Positions 46,148-54,513 of a DNA stretch of 64,000 bases are shown here, one piece after another; within the stretch, counting starts at the first letter, position 1; every line of letters begins with the position of its first letter. The notes beneath the pieces were generated by a model, which was not told where the DNA came from, made no database searches, and worked only from the letters and a program-made list of their open reading frames with translations. The translations under genes and the position numbers were made by a program. The stretch comes from Phenylobacterium sp. (GTDB lineage: Bacteria; Pseudomonadota; Alphaproteobacteria; Caulobacterales; Caulobacteraceae), in NCBI RefSeq assembly GCF_016124325.1, contig NZ_WGNY01000030.1:62001-126000 (forward strand), read 5' to 3'.

Positions 46148-46537
46148 ATGAAGACGTTCAAACCGCGAAGCAGTGCGTGGGTAATCTTGGTGGTTCTCTG
46201 CGCGCCCGTCGCAGCCATCGGCATCGTGGGCGTCATCCTAAGTCCCGCGGACTGGCCGTACGGCTTGGCGCTGGTCGGGCTAGCGGCGAGCGTTGTCGGC
46301 TACAACTTCACAGCGCGCCTCGTCATCGAAGAAGAACTCGTGACTTTCAGACGCTACGGTCGGATCGTCTGGCGCGCTCCGCGACAAGGGGCTCGGATCG
46401 AAGAAGGTCGTGCTGGGGACGTGCCCTTTCTCCCGGCGCTCATCGTCCGCTTGAACGGCGCCAAGGTTGGATATGTGGCGAAGGGGTGGTTCGACGACGC
46501 CGCTCTCGCTGAACTTCGACGGGCCTTTGCTGCCTGA
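46148..46537 (+). CDS. small membrane protein (two-TM, unknown function)
   Basis: A 129-residue protein. The start at 46148 gives MKTFKPRSSAW. Two hydrophobic helices lie at ~12-33 and ~40-58, followed by a soluble C-terminal part (RLVIEEELVTFRRYGRIVW..., NGAKVGYVAKGWFDDAALAEL) that resembles a PH-like or DUF2244-like fold. The base composition is visibly less GC-rich than neighbours, and ACCCCTTGCGGAC direct repeats flank it. These suggest acquisition by transfer. No function is known. Confidence 0.65.
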   Translation: MKTFKPRSSAWVILVVLCAPVAAIGIVGVILSPADWPYGLALVGLAASVVGYNFTARLVIEEELVTFRRYGRIVWRAPRQGARIEEGRAGDVPFLPALIVRLNGAKVGYVAKGWFDDAALAELRRAFAA

Positions 46538-46549
46538 GGTCGTCTTCCC

Positions 46550-46562
46550 ACCCCTTGCGGAC
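46550..46562 (+). repeat. 13-bp direct repeat, right copy
   Basis: ACCCCTTGCGGAC, identical to 46108-46120; the unit between the copies is 442 bp from repeat to repeat. Confidence 0.6.
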
Positions 46563-46659
46563 CTTCGCGTTCGTTGCTGTTGAGTGCGAGCCACCAGCCT
46601 AGGCATCAACCGTCACCTCCCGGACAGCCTTCGGCCGTCCGGCAGGCGTCAACGGGAAC

Positions 46660-47289
46660 CTACCCCCGCGCGAAGCTGTAGGCGCCGCCCTTCTCCAGCG
46701 CCGCCTTGTAGGCCGGGCGGGCCTGGAAGCGTTCCACCCAGGCCTTCATGCCCGGATACTGGTCGAGCCGGCCGAAAGCGCCGGTGACCTCGCCCACGAA
46801 GCTCAGGTTGATGTCGGCGCCGGTGAGGCCGTCGCCCACCAGCCAGTCGCGGCCCGTCAGCGCGCGGTCCACATAGCCCAGGTGGTTGGCCAGCTCGCTC
46901 TCGATGCGCGGATGCAGCGGCGCGCCGCCCTCGCCCAGGCGGCCCACGTACATGAACAGCATCAGCGGCAGCATCGCCGAGCCCTCGGCGTAGTGGAGCC
47001 ACTGGTTGTAGGTCTCGTAGGCGTCGCTGTCGATCGCCGGCGCCAGCCGACCGCCGCCGTGCCGGCGGATCACATAGTCGATGATCGCGCCCGACTCGTG
47101 GACCGTGCGCCCCTCGTCGGTGATCACCGGGCTCTTGCCCAGCGGGTGGATGGCGGTCAGCTCGGGCGGCGCCAGCCGCGTGGTCGCGTCGCGATCGTAC
47201 TTCTTCAGCTCGTAGGGTACGCCCAGCTCCTCCAGCAGCCAGAGGATCCGCTGCGAGCGGCTGTCGTTGAGGTGATGGACGACGAGCAT
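46660..47289 (-). CDS. glutathione S-transferase family protein
   Basis: A 209-residue cytosolic GST. The N-terminal thioredoxin fold has VVHHLNDSRSQRILWLLEELG and LGKSPVITDEG with VHESGAIIDY (glutathione-binding cis-Pro and Glu-Ser). The helical C-domain includes DWLVGDGLTGADINLSF, the GST motif. Residue Ser9/Ser11 near the start may be the activator of glutathione. It conjugates or reduces unknown substrates. It is divergent from the acyl-CoA dehydrogenase gene by 77 bp. Confidence 0.9.
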   Translation of the reverse strand: MLVVHHLNDSRSQRILWLLEELGVPYELKKYDRDATTRLAPPELTAIHPLGKSPVITDEGRTVHESGAIIDYVIRRHGGGRLAPAIDSDAYETYNQWLHYAEGSAMLPLMLFMYVGRLGEGGAPLHPRIESELANHLGYVDRALTGRDWLVGDGLTGADINLSFVGEVTGAFGRLDQYPGMKAWVERFQARPAYKAALEKGGAYSFARG

Positions 47290-47366
47290 GATGGCCTTCC
47301 CGGGTCAGAATTGGGTACAGCAGAGCCCCCTCGCCTGACGTAACGCAAGCTTGGCATGGACGCCGC

Positions 47367-49013
47367 ATGAGCCTGATCCTCCCAGATCTCACGAACCTGC
47401 TGGACACGGCGGCCGACGAAGCCGCGGCCCTCGTCGCGTCGATCGCCAGCACCGTCGGCCGCCAGGTCGCCCGCGACGGACGGCTGGACCGCGCCGCCCT
47501 CGACGCCGAGCAGCACGCCGCCCATGGCCTGGCCTGGGCCGCCGCCTACGCCGAAACCCTGCGCCAGACCGCCGCCTGGGCCCGCGCGCTGGAGGCCGAG
47601 GGCCGGCTCACCGAGGCCGAGGCCCTGCCCGCCCAGCTCCTGGCGTACGAATATCTTTGCCAGCTCGCCGGCGGCCTGCCGATGAACCAGGGCGAGATGT
47701 TCCGCCCCTCCGACGTCTTCGCCCCCGCCGAACGGCTGAGCCACGTCACCGGCCGGCTGCGGCCGGGCGCGAGCCAGGCCGTGAAGACGCGGATCGTCGA
47801 GCTGCTGGAGGCCTCGCGCGGACGGCCCTCGCTGGAGGCCGGCGGCCTCGACGAGACCCTGGAGGCGGTGCGCGACCAGTTCTGCGACTTCGCCGCCGAG
47901 AAGATCGCCCCCCACGCCCACGGCTGGCACCTGCGCGACGAGCTGATCCCGCTGTCGCTGCTGGAGGAGCTGGGCCAGCTCGGCGTCTTCGGCCTGACCG
48001 CGCCCGAGGCATGGGGCGGCTCGGGCCTCGGCAAGGTGGCCATGTGCGTGGTCTCCGAGGCCCTGTCGCGCGGCTGGATCGGGACCGGCTCGCTGGGCAC
48101 CCGCTCCGAGATCGCCGCCGAGCTGATCCTGGCCAACGGGACCGACGACCAGAAGGCCCGCTTCCTCCCGGGCATCGCCTCGGGCGCCATCATCCCGACG
48201 GCGGTGTTCACCGAGCCCGAGGCCGGCTCGGACCTGGGCTCCCTGAAGACCCGCGCCGTTCGCGACGGCGACGTCTGGCGCGTCTACGGCGCCAAGACCT
48301 GGATCACCCACGCCGCCCGCGCCGACCTGATGACCCTGCTGGTCCGCACCGATCCGGACTCCAAGGACCACCGCGGCCTCTCCATGTTCCTGGCGCGGAA
48401 GCCGCGCGGGACCGAGGGCGCGCCCTTCCCCGCCGAAGGCATGAGCGGCGGCGAGATCGGGGTGATCGGCTATCGCGGCATGAAGGAATACGAGCTGGCC
48501 TTCGACGGTTTCGAGGTCCCGCACGCCAACCTCCTGGGCGGCCAACCGGGCCAGGGCTTCGTCCAGCTCATGGCCACCTTCGAGAGCGCCCGCATCCAGA
48601 CCGCCGCCCGCGCCATCGGCGTGGCCCAGAACGCGCTCGACCTGGCGCTGGACTATGCGCTGGCGCGCCGCCAGTTCGGCGAGCCGCTGGCCCGCTTCCC
48701 GCGGGTGGCCAACAAGCTGGCGATGATGGCGGCCGAACTGGTGGGCGCCCGCCGCCTCGCCTGGTTCGCCGCCCGCGCCAAGGACGAGGGCCGCCGCTGC
48801 GACCTGGAGGCCGGCATGGCCAAGCTCACCGCCGCGCGCATCGCCTGGGCGGCGGCCGACAACGCCGTGCAGATCCACGGCGGGACGGGGTTTGCGATGG
48901 AGACGCCGGTCAGCCGCGTGCTGGCCGACGCGCGCATCCTCAACATCTTCGAGGGCGCCGGCGAGATCCAGGCCCAGGTCATCGCGCGGCGCCTGCTGGA
49001 AGGCGCCAACTGA
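47367..49013 (+). CDS. acyl-CoA dehydrogenase family protein
   Basis: A 548-residue flavoenzyme catalysing alpha,beta-oxidation of an acyl-CoA, passing electrons to ETF. The first ~150 residues are an added helical domain with GGLPMNQGEM, as in the long acyl-CoA dehydrogenases of alphaproteobacteria. The core has TEPEAGSDLGSLKTRA and WITHAARAD (FAD-binding), and FEGAGEIQAQVIARRLL with a Glu in the place of the usual base. The second domain has GGTGFAMETPVSRVLADARI. TetR genes lie on the other strand right after it, and etfBA is 3 kb away. Confidence 0.9.
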   Translation: MSLILPDLTNLLDTAADEAAALVASIASTVGRQVARDGRLDRAALDAEQHAAHGLAWAAAYAETLRQTAAWARALEAEGRLTEAEALPAQLLAYEYLCQLAGGLPMNQGEMFRPSDVFAPAERLSHVTGRLRPGASQAVKTRIVELLEASRGRPSLEAGGLDETLEAVRDQFCDFAAEKIAPHAHGWHLRDELIPLSLLEELGQLGVFGLTAPEAWGGSGLGKVAMCVVSEALSRGWIGTGSLGTRSEIAAELILANGTDDQKARFLPGIASGAIIPTAVFTEPEAGSDLGSLKTRAVRDGDVWRVYGAKTWITHAARADLMTLLVRTDPDSKDHRGLSMFLARKPRGTEGAPFPAEGMSGGEIGVIGYRGMKEYELAFDGFEVPHANLLGGQPGQGFVQLMATFESARIQTAARAIGVAQNALDLALDYALARRQFGEPLARFPRVANKLAMMAAELVGARRLAWFAARAKDEGRRCDLEAGMAKLTAARIAWAAADNAVQIHGGTGFAMETPVSRVLADARILNIFEGAGEIQAQVIARRLLEGAN

Positions 49014-49092
49014 CGCCGCGTCCTGCGGCGAAGCCGCGGTCCATCGAACCACGGATTGCACGGATCACACGGATGGGCGCCGGCGGCGCCGT

Positions 49093-49731
49093 CTAGGCCC
49101 GGGACGCGAAGCCCTTGGCGATCAGGCCGATCTGGCGGTCCATGGCCGCGATCATCGTCTTGGCGTCGGCGTTGCGGGTCACCACGAGGCGATAGGTCCA
49201 GGCGTAGGCGGCCATCAGCAGGTCGATGACCTCCTGCAGGTCGACGTCGGCGCAGACCTCGCCGTCGGCGACGCCCTGCTCGACGACCTCGCGGATGATC
49301 GCCTGGAGCCGGGGCGTGCGGCCGTAGGGCCGGGCGTCGGGCGACAGGGTGAAGTCATAGGCGGCGGCGATGTGCGACAGGAACAGCCGCACCTGCCGGG
49401 CCTCGAACTCGAAGTGGATGGCGAAGAGCGTCCGCAGCCGGTCGGCCGTGGAGCCCCGGACGTGCGGCATGACCCGGTCGATCTCCGCGTAGAGGGAATC
49501 GAGCCGGGCCGTCATCACCTCGGAGAGGATCTCCCCCTTCGAGGCGAAGGTCGTGAAGACGCTGCCGACCGAGACGCCCGCATGGCGGGCGATCTCGCGG
49601 ATCGTCGCGGCCTGGTAGCCGCGGGTGTCGAACAGCTCGCGTGCGGCGTCGAGCACGCGCTGGCGCGTCGCCGCCTTCTGCGACTGCCGGGGCGGGAGGG
49701 CGCCCGCCTGCTGTTCGACATTCACGTCCAT
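49093..49731 (-). CDS. TetR-family transcriptional regulator (copy 1, promoter-distal)
   Basis: A 212-residue repressor. The N-terminal HTH is TRQRVLDAARELFDTRGYQAATIREIARHAGVSVGSVFTTFASKGEIL. The C-terminal all-helical domain should bind a small ligand. Together with copy 2 it forms a two-gene minus-strand operon: copy 2's stop is at 49735, only 3 bp from this start (49731). The two HTH segments are similar (RQxVLxAARxLFxxxGYxxATIRxIA), so this is probably a duplication. The acyl-CoA dehydrogenase gene on the opposite strand ends 79 bp away. Confidence 0.9.
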   Translation of the reverse strand: MDVNVEQQAGALPPRQSQKAATRQRVLDAARELFDTRGYQAATIREIARHAGVSVGSVFTTFASKGEILSEVMTARLDSLYAEIDRVMPHVRGSTADRLRTLFAIHFEFEARQVRLFLSHIAAAYDFTLSPDARPYGRTPRLQAIIREVVEQGVADGEVCADVDLQEVIDLLMAAYAWTYRLVVTRNADAKTMIAAMDRQIGLIAKGFASRA

Positions 49732-49734
49732 GGA

Positions 49735-50385
49735 TCAGCCGCGGCGGGCGCCAGCCAGCAGGATGCGGATCTGGTCGCGGGCCCGCGTCTGCAGCGCGTC
49801 CAGGCTCCAGCCCTCGAAGATCGCCTGCGGGAAGTTCGACAGATAGGTGTCGAACAGCATCTGGCTGCGGAGCTTGACGTCGGCTTCCTGGGACAGTTCG
49901 CCCCGCTCCACGGCCGCCGAAAGCTGCTCGGCGAACAGGTCGTTGAGCGCCGTGGCCGCCGACAGGTTGCGCAGCGGCGGGCCACCGTCCTTGTCCCACG
50001 AGACGCTGAAGGCCGCGCGGGCCAGCTGCAGGCGCGTCTTGTAGAAGGTGTAGCCGGCCACGAAGATCTTCAGCAGCGACTCCTCGATGTTGCGGCCGCG
50101 GGTCGCCGCGTCGCACATCGCGGCGTGCAGGGCCTTCATGTCGTCGACCATGATCTCGCGGAACAGGTCCGACTTGTCGGTGAAGTTGGCGAAGACGGCG
50201 CCGGTCGACATGCCCGCCGCGGCGGCGATGTCGCGAATGGTCGCGCCTTCATAGCCCTGTTCGCTGAACAGGCGGCGAGCGGCGGCCAGCACCTTCTGAC
50301 GGGTTTGTTGCTTGGCGAGCGCGCGGCGCGTGGGCGGACGCGCGGGGGTTTCGGCGGCGACCTGGATAGGGGAGATGTGTTTCAT
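49735..50385 (-). CDS. TetR-family transcriptional regulator (copy 2, promoter-proximal)
   Basis: A 216-residue repressor. A short N-terminal tail (MKHISPIQVAAETPARPPT) precedes the HTH: TRQKVLAAARRLFSEQGYEGATIRDIAAAAGMSTGAVFANFTDKSDLF. It is first in the two-TetR operon. A 12-bp perfect palindrome lies 88 bp upstream of its start and is a likely autoregulatory operator. TetR regulators next to acyl-CoA enzymes often respond to acyl-CoA, which is inference here. Confidence 0.9.
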   Translation of the reverse strand: MKHISPIQVAAETPARPPTRRALAKQQTRQKVLAAARRLFSEQGYEGATIRDIAAAAGMSTGAVFANFTDKSDLFREIMVDDMKALHAAMCDAATRGRNIEESLLKIFVAGYTFYKTRLQLARAAFSVSWDKDGGPPLRNLSAATALNDLFAEQLSAAVERGELSQEADVKLRSQMLFDTYLSNFPQAIFEGWSLDALQTRARDQIRILLAGARRG

Positions 50386-50722
50386 TCTTCTCTTGGCTTC
50401 CGTCGGCGGGGGGACGCCGGCGTGTCCTGGCTTGGGGAGGAACCGGTGCGATCCTGGCGGTCGCCCCGGCGATGAACGCGTTCAATAGACTCAGGGTTGC
50501 TGGACGGTAAAACGTCCTCGCGGGCGCGTCTCCGCGACCTGTCGGCCACTCGGGCGCACTGCGAAATCGCTTATTCCACAAGGGCTCCCGCGTCACGCCG
50601 TTTTCTCGACGTTCTGCCGGACCACGGGTCGTTGAACATGATCAAGGCGGCAAAAGTCAAGTTTAAATTGAACCTCGGGTTTGCGATGGCCTAGCCCTCT
50701 CGTGCGGCCTAAGTTCGGCGGC
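50386..50722. other. promoter region of the TetR operon / HIG1-like gene
   Basis: A 337-bp gap that is less GC-rich in its right half (50590-50690), with AAAGTCAAGTTTAAATTGAAC. It holds the palindrome at 50473 and scattered GTTGAAC/ATTGAAC/GTTCAAT heptamers at 50631, 50667 and 50480, which could be regulator half-sites. No gene was found. Confidence 0.5.
50473..50484. promoter_or_regulatory. 12-bp perfect palindrome, TetR operator candidate
   Basis: TGAACGCGTTCA is self-complementary. Its position 88 bp before the promoter-proximal tetR start fits an autoregulatory operator for a TetR dimer. Confidence 0.45.
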
Positions 50723-50920
50723 ATGGACATCTTCGACTACGTGATCATCGGCGCGCTCGCCGTCGTCACCTCGGTGCTGGCGCTGGGCATCTTCGCCCTC
50801 TTCCGCGGCGGGGATTTCGGGCGTTCCTACTCGAACAAGCTCATGCGCCTGCGGGTGCTGACCCAGGCGGTCACCATCGCGATCCTGGTGGTCGCCGTCT
50901 GGTGGCGGCACGCGCACTGA
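50723..50920 (+). CDS. HIG1-domain twin-transmembrane protein
   Basis: A 65-residue inner-membrane protein. The start at 50723 gives MDIFDYVIIGALAVVTSV (TM1). The loop RGGDFGRSYSNKLMRLRV and the second helix (LTQAVTIAILVVAVWW) match the HIG1-type pattern, whose mitochondrial relatives assist respiratory supercomplexes. In alphaproteobacteria this gene typically begins the cobalamin-adenosyltransferase/etf neighbourhood, as it does here. It ends 10 bp before the next start, so it is co-transcribed with it. Confidence 0.85.
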   Translation: MDIFDYVIIGALAVVTSVLALGIFALFRGGDFGRSYSNKLMRLRVLTQAVTIAILVVAVWWRHAH

Positions 50921-50930
50921 GGGCGTCCGG

Positions 50931-51506
50931 ATGGTCACGCTGAACCGCATCTACACCCGCACCGGCGACGCCGGGACGACCCGTCTGGCCTCCGGCGCCA
51001 GCGTCAGCAAGTCGCACCTGCGGGTCGAGGCCTACGGCGCCGTGGACGAGGCCAACGCCTGCCTGGGCCTGGCCCGGCTGCACACGGTCGGCGATTCGGA
51101 ACTCGATCCCATGCTGGCCCGCATCCAGAACGAGCTGTTCGACCTGGGGGCCGACCTCGCGACGCCCGCCAGGTCCGACGAGGCCGAAGGCGTCGTGCTG
51201 CGCATCCTCGACAGCCAGGTGGCGCGGCTGGAGGACGAGATCGACCTGCTGAACGGCCGGCTTCCCGACCTCAAGTCGTTCGTCCTGCCGGGCGGGACCC
51301 CGGCGGCGGCGGCCTTGCACCTGGCCCGCACCGTGGCGCGCCGCGCCGAGCGCGAGGCCGTGCGCCTGGTCGAGGCGGGCGAGGCCGTGGGCGGCCCGGC
51401 CATGCGCTACCTCAACCGGCTGTCCGACTTCCTGTTCGTCGCCGCCCGCTGGGCCAACGGCCGCGGCGAGGCGGAGGTGTTCTGGGAATCCGGGGCGACC
51501 CGGTGA
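50931..51506 (+). CDS. cob(I)yrinic acid a,c-diamide adenosyltransferase (PduO type)
   Basis: A 191-residue enzyme that transfers adenosyl from ATP to cob(I)alamin, giving coenzyme B12. ATP-binding sequence RIYTRTGDAGTTRL is at the N-terminus, with HLRVEAYGAVDEANACLGLA and FVLPGGTPAAAALHLARTVARRAER further on. The family's catalytic Arg and the salt bridge with Glu are visible in these stretches. Starts 10 bp after the HIG1-like gene. A repeat and a minus-strand small gene separate it from etfB. Confidence 0.92.
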   Translation: MVTLNRIYTRTGDAGTTRLASGASVSKSHLRVEAYGAVDEANACLGLARLHTVGDSELDPMLARIQNELFDLGADLATPARSDEAEGVVLRILDSQVARLEDEIDLLNGRLPDLKSFVLPGGTPAAAALHLARTVARRAEREAVRLVEAGEAVGGPAMRYLNRLSDFLFVAARWANGRGEAEVFWESGATR

Positions 51507-51509
51507 ATT

Positions 51510-51692
51510 CCTCTCCCCCCGTTGAGCGTAGCGAACGGAGAGGGAGAGGGCAGGGAGAGGGGCGGCTCCGAGCTCCCATCGCCCCAAAGCAACTCTACTC
51601 GCTAGGATGCCCGCCGAACTCGGAGCAACGCGGACGGGTTTGCGCCAGTCCCTCTCCCTACCCTCTCCCTCTCCGCTACGCGGGGGGAGAGG
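51510..51692. repeat. intergenic CTCTCCCC repeat, family B copy 2
   Basis: Left part CCTCTCCCCCCGTTGAGCGT with AACGGAGAGGGAGAGG; right part CCTCTCCCTACCCTCTCCCT with CGGGGGGAGAGG. It begins directly after the cobalamin adenosyltransferase stop and ends just before the stop of the minus-strand gene, so it occupies the convergent gap. Confidence 0.7.
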
Positions 51693-51695
51693 AGA

Positions 51696-51959
51696 TCATT
51701 TCGTCTCGGGCTTCGGGCCGCGCCCGATGGCGGCCTTGGCCTCGGCCAGCGCCTTTTCGTCGGTGATCACCCGGCCGGTGATGTCCGAGACCAGCACGGG
51801 CTGGGCGCAGACGCGGTGATCCGGATCCCACCACTTGTGGGCCTGTTCGCACTTGCGCTGCGGCATGATCCAGCCGACCTGCCAGACGACCGCGCCCACG
51901 ACCAGGACGAGGAAAACGCCGACGAAGATCAGCTTCAGGCGCTCGATATTCGGGTTCAT
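51696..51959 (-). CDS. small single-TM hypothetical protein
   Basis: An 87-residue protein. Residues ~10-30 form one TM helix (LIFVGVFLVLVVGAVVW). The exposed part has two Cys (KCEQAHKWWDPDHRVCAQP) and ends RGPKPETK. It is divergent from etfB across 146 bp and convergent with the adenosyltransferase. No family is recognised. Confidence 0.65.
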   Translation of the reverse strand: MNPNIERLKLIFVGVFLVLVVGAVVWQVGWIMPQRKCEQAHKWWDPDHRVCAQPVLVSDITGRVITDEKALAEAKAAIGRGPKPETK

Positions 51960-52105
51960 GGGATGATTTTACCCGGGCCTGCCGGGGTCTGGCTAGCGCC
52001 CTCCGCTGCGGCGGAATCCGCGCCGGCGCGCTTGCAATGCGCGGCCAAACCGCTATTGCCACCCGGCATTTCCATTTCCGCAAACATTTGAGGCGCTAGC
52101 GACCC

Positions 52106-52852
52106 ATGAAGGTGTTGGTCCCGGTGAAGCGGGTGATCGACTATAACGTCAAGGCCCGGGTGAAGCCCGACCAGACGGGTGTCGACCTCGCCAACGTGAA
52201 GATGTCGATGAACCCGTTCTGCGAGATCGCCGTGGAAGAGGCGGTCCGTCTGAAGGAGAAGGGCGCGGCGACCGAGGTCGTCGCCGTCTCCATCGGCCCG
52301 ACGCAGGCCCAGGAAACGCTGCGCACCGCGCTCGCCATGGGCGCCGACCGCGCGATCCTCGTCCAGACCGACCAGGACCTCGAGCCGCTGGCCGTGGCCA
52401 AGGTGCTGAAGGCGGTGATCGCCGAGGAGAGCCCCGAGCTGGTGCTGATGGGCAAGCAGGCCATCGACGGCGACAACAACGCCACCGGCCAGATGCTGGC
52501 CGCCCTGCTCGACTGGCCCCAGGCGACCTTCGCCTCGGCGGTCGAGATCGCCGGCTCCAAGGCCAAGGTGACCCGCGAGGTCGACGGCGGCCTGCAGACC
52601 ATCGAGGTCGACCTGCCGGCGGTGGTGACCGCCGACCTGCGCCTCAACGAGCCGCGCTACGCCTCGCTGCCCAACATCATGAAGGCCAAGAAGAAGCCGC
52701 TCGACGTGAAGGAGCTGGGCTCGCTCGGCGTCGACACCGCGCCGCGCCTGAAGGTGGTCAAGGTCACCGAGCCGGCGAAGCGCCAGGCGGGCATCAAGGT
52801 CGAAACGGCCGCCGACCTCGTCTCCAACCTCAAGACCGCGGGGGTCCTCTAA
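52106..52852 (+). CDS. etfB: electron transfer flavoprotein beta subunit
   Basis: A 248-residue ETF beta subunit, cytoplasmic. It starts [16 protein letters not shown], with [17 protein letters not shown], the adenine-nucleotide segment MGADRAILV, and the recognition loop near ETRVxx-like [13 protein letters not shown]. It accepts electrons from acyl-CoA dehydrogenases with the alpha subunit. Upstream, TTGCAA and TATTGC with 16-bp spacing at about 52031-52058 could be a promoter. The etfA ATG follows directly after its TAA. Confidence 0.95.
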   Translation: MKVLVPVKRVIDYNVKARVKPDQTGVDLANVKMSMNPFCEIAVEEAVRLKEKGAATEVVAVSIGPTQAQETLRTALAMGADRAILVQTDQDLEPLAVAKVLKAVIAEESPELVLMGKQAIDGDNNATGQMLAALLDWPQATFASAVEIAGSKAKVTREVDGGLQTIEVDLPAVVTADLRLNEPRYASLPNIMKAKKKPLDVKELGSLGVDTAPRLKVVKVTEPAKRQAGIKVETAADLVSNLKTAGVL

Positions 52853-53797
52853 ATGGCCGTTCTCGTCATCGCGGACCACGACAACGCGACCCTCAAGGAC
52901 AACACCCACAAGGTGGTGACCGCCGCCCAGGCGATCGGCGGCGACGTCGACGTGCTGGTGGCCGGGACCAATGTGGGCCCGGTGGCCGCCGAGGCGGCCA
53001 AGATCGCCGGCGTGCGCAAGGTGCTGACGGCCGAGAGCCCCGAGCTGGGCCAGGGCCTGGCCGAGGCGGTCGCCGACCTCGTGGTGGGCCTGGCCTCGGG
53101 CTACGACTACATCCTCACCCCGGCCACCTCGCAGGGTAAGAACTTCAGCCCGCGCATCGCCGCCAAGCTGGACGTCGCCCAGATCTCCGACGTCACCGAG
53201 GTCGTCTCGGGCGACACCTTCACCCACCCGATCTACGCCGGCAACGCGATGGAGACGGTGCAGTCGGCCGACGCCAAGAAGGTGCTGACCGTGCGCCCGA
53301 CGGCCTTCAAGGCGGCCGGCGAAGGCGGTTCGGCGAAGATCGAGTCGGTCTCGGTCCCGGCCGCGCCGGCCAAGACCCACTTCGTCGACCAGAAGATCGT
53401 CAAGTCGGCCCGCCCCGAACTGGGCGCCGCCAAGATCGTGGTCTCGGGCGGTCGCGCCATGGGCTCGGCCGAGGAGTTCCAGAAGGTCATCGAGCCGCTC
53501 GCCGACAAGCTGGGCGCCGCCGTGGGCGCCAGCCGCGCCGCGGTGGACGCCGGCTACGCGCCGAACGACTACCAGGTCGGCCAGACCGGCAAGGTCGTCG
53601 CCCCCGAGCTCTACGTCGCCATCGGCATCTCGGGCGCCATCCAGCACCTGGCCGGCATGAAGGACTCCAAGGTGATCGTGGCGATCAACAAGGATCCCGA
53701 CGCGCCGATCTTCCAGGTCGCCGACTACGGCCTGGTCGCCGACTACAAGGCCGCCGTCCCCGAGCTGATGGACGCGCTGACCGCCGCCGGCAAATAG
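52853..53797 (+). CDS. etfA: electron transfer flavoprotein alpha subunit
   Basis: A 314-residue ETF alpha subunit. It starts [17 protein letters not shown]. The C-terminal FAD-binding domain contains [52 protein letters not shown] and [20 protein letters not shown], the family signature. With EtfB it carries electrons from flavin dehydrogenases to ETF-quinone oxidoreductase. It starts immediately after etfB, and a strong terminator ends the operon. Confidence 0.95.
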   Translation: MAVLVIADHDNATLKDNTHKVVTAAQAIGGDVDVLVAGTNVGPVAAEAAKIAGVRKVLTAESPELGQGLAEAVADLVVGLASGYDYILTPATSQGKNFSPRIAAKLDVAQISDVTEVVSGDTFTHPIYAGNAMETVQSADAKKVLTVRPTAFKAAGEGGSAKIESVSVPAAPAKTHFVDQKIVKSARPELGAAKIVVSGGRAMGSAEEFQKVIEPLADKLGAAVGASRAAVDAGYAPNDYQVGQTGKVVAPELYVAIGISGAIQHLAGMKDSKVIVAINKDPDAPIFQVADYGLVADYKAAVPELMDALTAAGK

Positions 53798-53823
53798 GCC
53801 CAGGCGGTTCCCGGACTTTCGGA

Positions 53824-53850
53824 GGGGCGGCCCGCGAGGGCCGCCCTTTT
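53824..53850 (+). terminator. intrinsic terminator after etfA
   Basis: GGGCGGCCC (53825-53833), loop GCGA, GGGCCGCCC (53838-53846), then TTTT. It ends the etfBA transcript, so the hydroxybutyryl-CoA dehydrogenase gene further on must have its own promoter. Confidence 0.85.
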
Positions 53851-53983
53851 CCTTTACGGCGTCACCTTTTCGGGCGCGGCCGCCCGCCGACGGGATCGTC
53901 CCCCGTGGTTGTCCGGATCGCCCCCTATCGACGTTCGTCGACCGACGTCAATTTCCCGCCTCCCTGAACAGAGAGGCAAGTCC

Positions 53984-54256
53984 ATGAAGAAGTACGTCAT
54001 CGAGCGGGAGCTTCCCGGCGTAGGGGCGATGTCGCCCGGCGAGCTCAAGGGCGCGGCCGCCACGTCGAATGCGGCCCTTGCGCAACTGTCGCCGAAGGTC
54101 CAGTGGCAGCAGTCGTTCGTCACGGCGGACAAGACGTTCTGCATCTACCTGGCCGAAAGCGAGGCCGCCGTGCGCGAGCACGCGGAGCTCAGCGGCTTCC
54201 CCGCCAACAAGATCACGGAGGTCTCCGGAATCATCGACCCCAGCACGGGCGGCTAG
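53984..54256 (+). CDS. DUF4242-family small protein
   Basis: A 90-residue protein. The start at 53984 has GAGAGGCAAG upstream and gives KKYVIERELPGVGAM, followed by SPKVQWQQSFVTADKTFCIYLAE. This matches DUF4242 (SCO4226-like, ferredoxin-like dimers that bind nickel in some members). One Cys and several acidic residues are conserved. Function in this context is unknown. Confidence 0.85.
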   Translation: MKKYVIERELPGVGAMSPGELKGAAATSNAALAQLSPKVQWQQSFVTADKTFCIYLAESEAAVREHAELSGFPANKITEVSGIIDPSTGG

Positions 54257-54513
54257 GCCCGTCCCCTTCGGTCTCGAACCAGCCGACTAGGGCTACGCGG
54301 CTGGCTTCGGTGATGGCGGAAAACGCCGTCCTCCCCATCTGCGCGCATCGGCGCGGGCGGAGACGGCGTCGAGCGCGGCGCGGCGAGTCGGGGTCGCTGC
54401 GCCGTTGAATCACGATTGAACCCAGAAGCCTCGAGCGCGGCCGCACGCCGGCCACGTCTCGGGGCTCGCCGACCGGCGCGCCACGCGCCCGGCCGGCCAA
54501 CGGAGTTGTGTCC

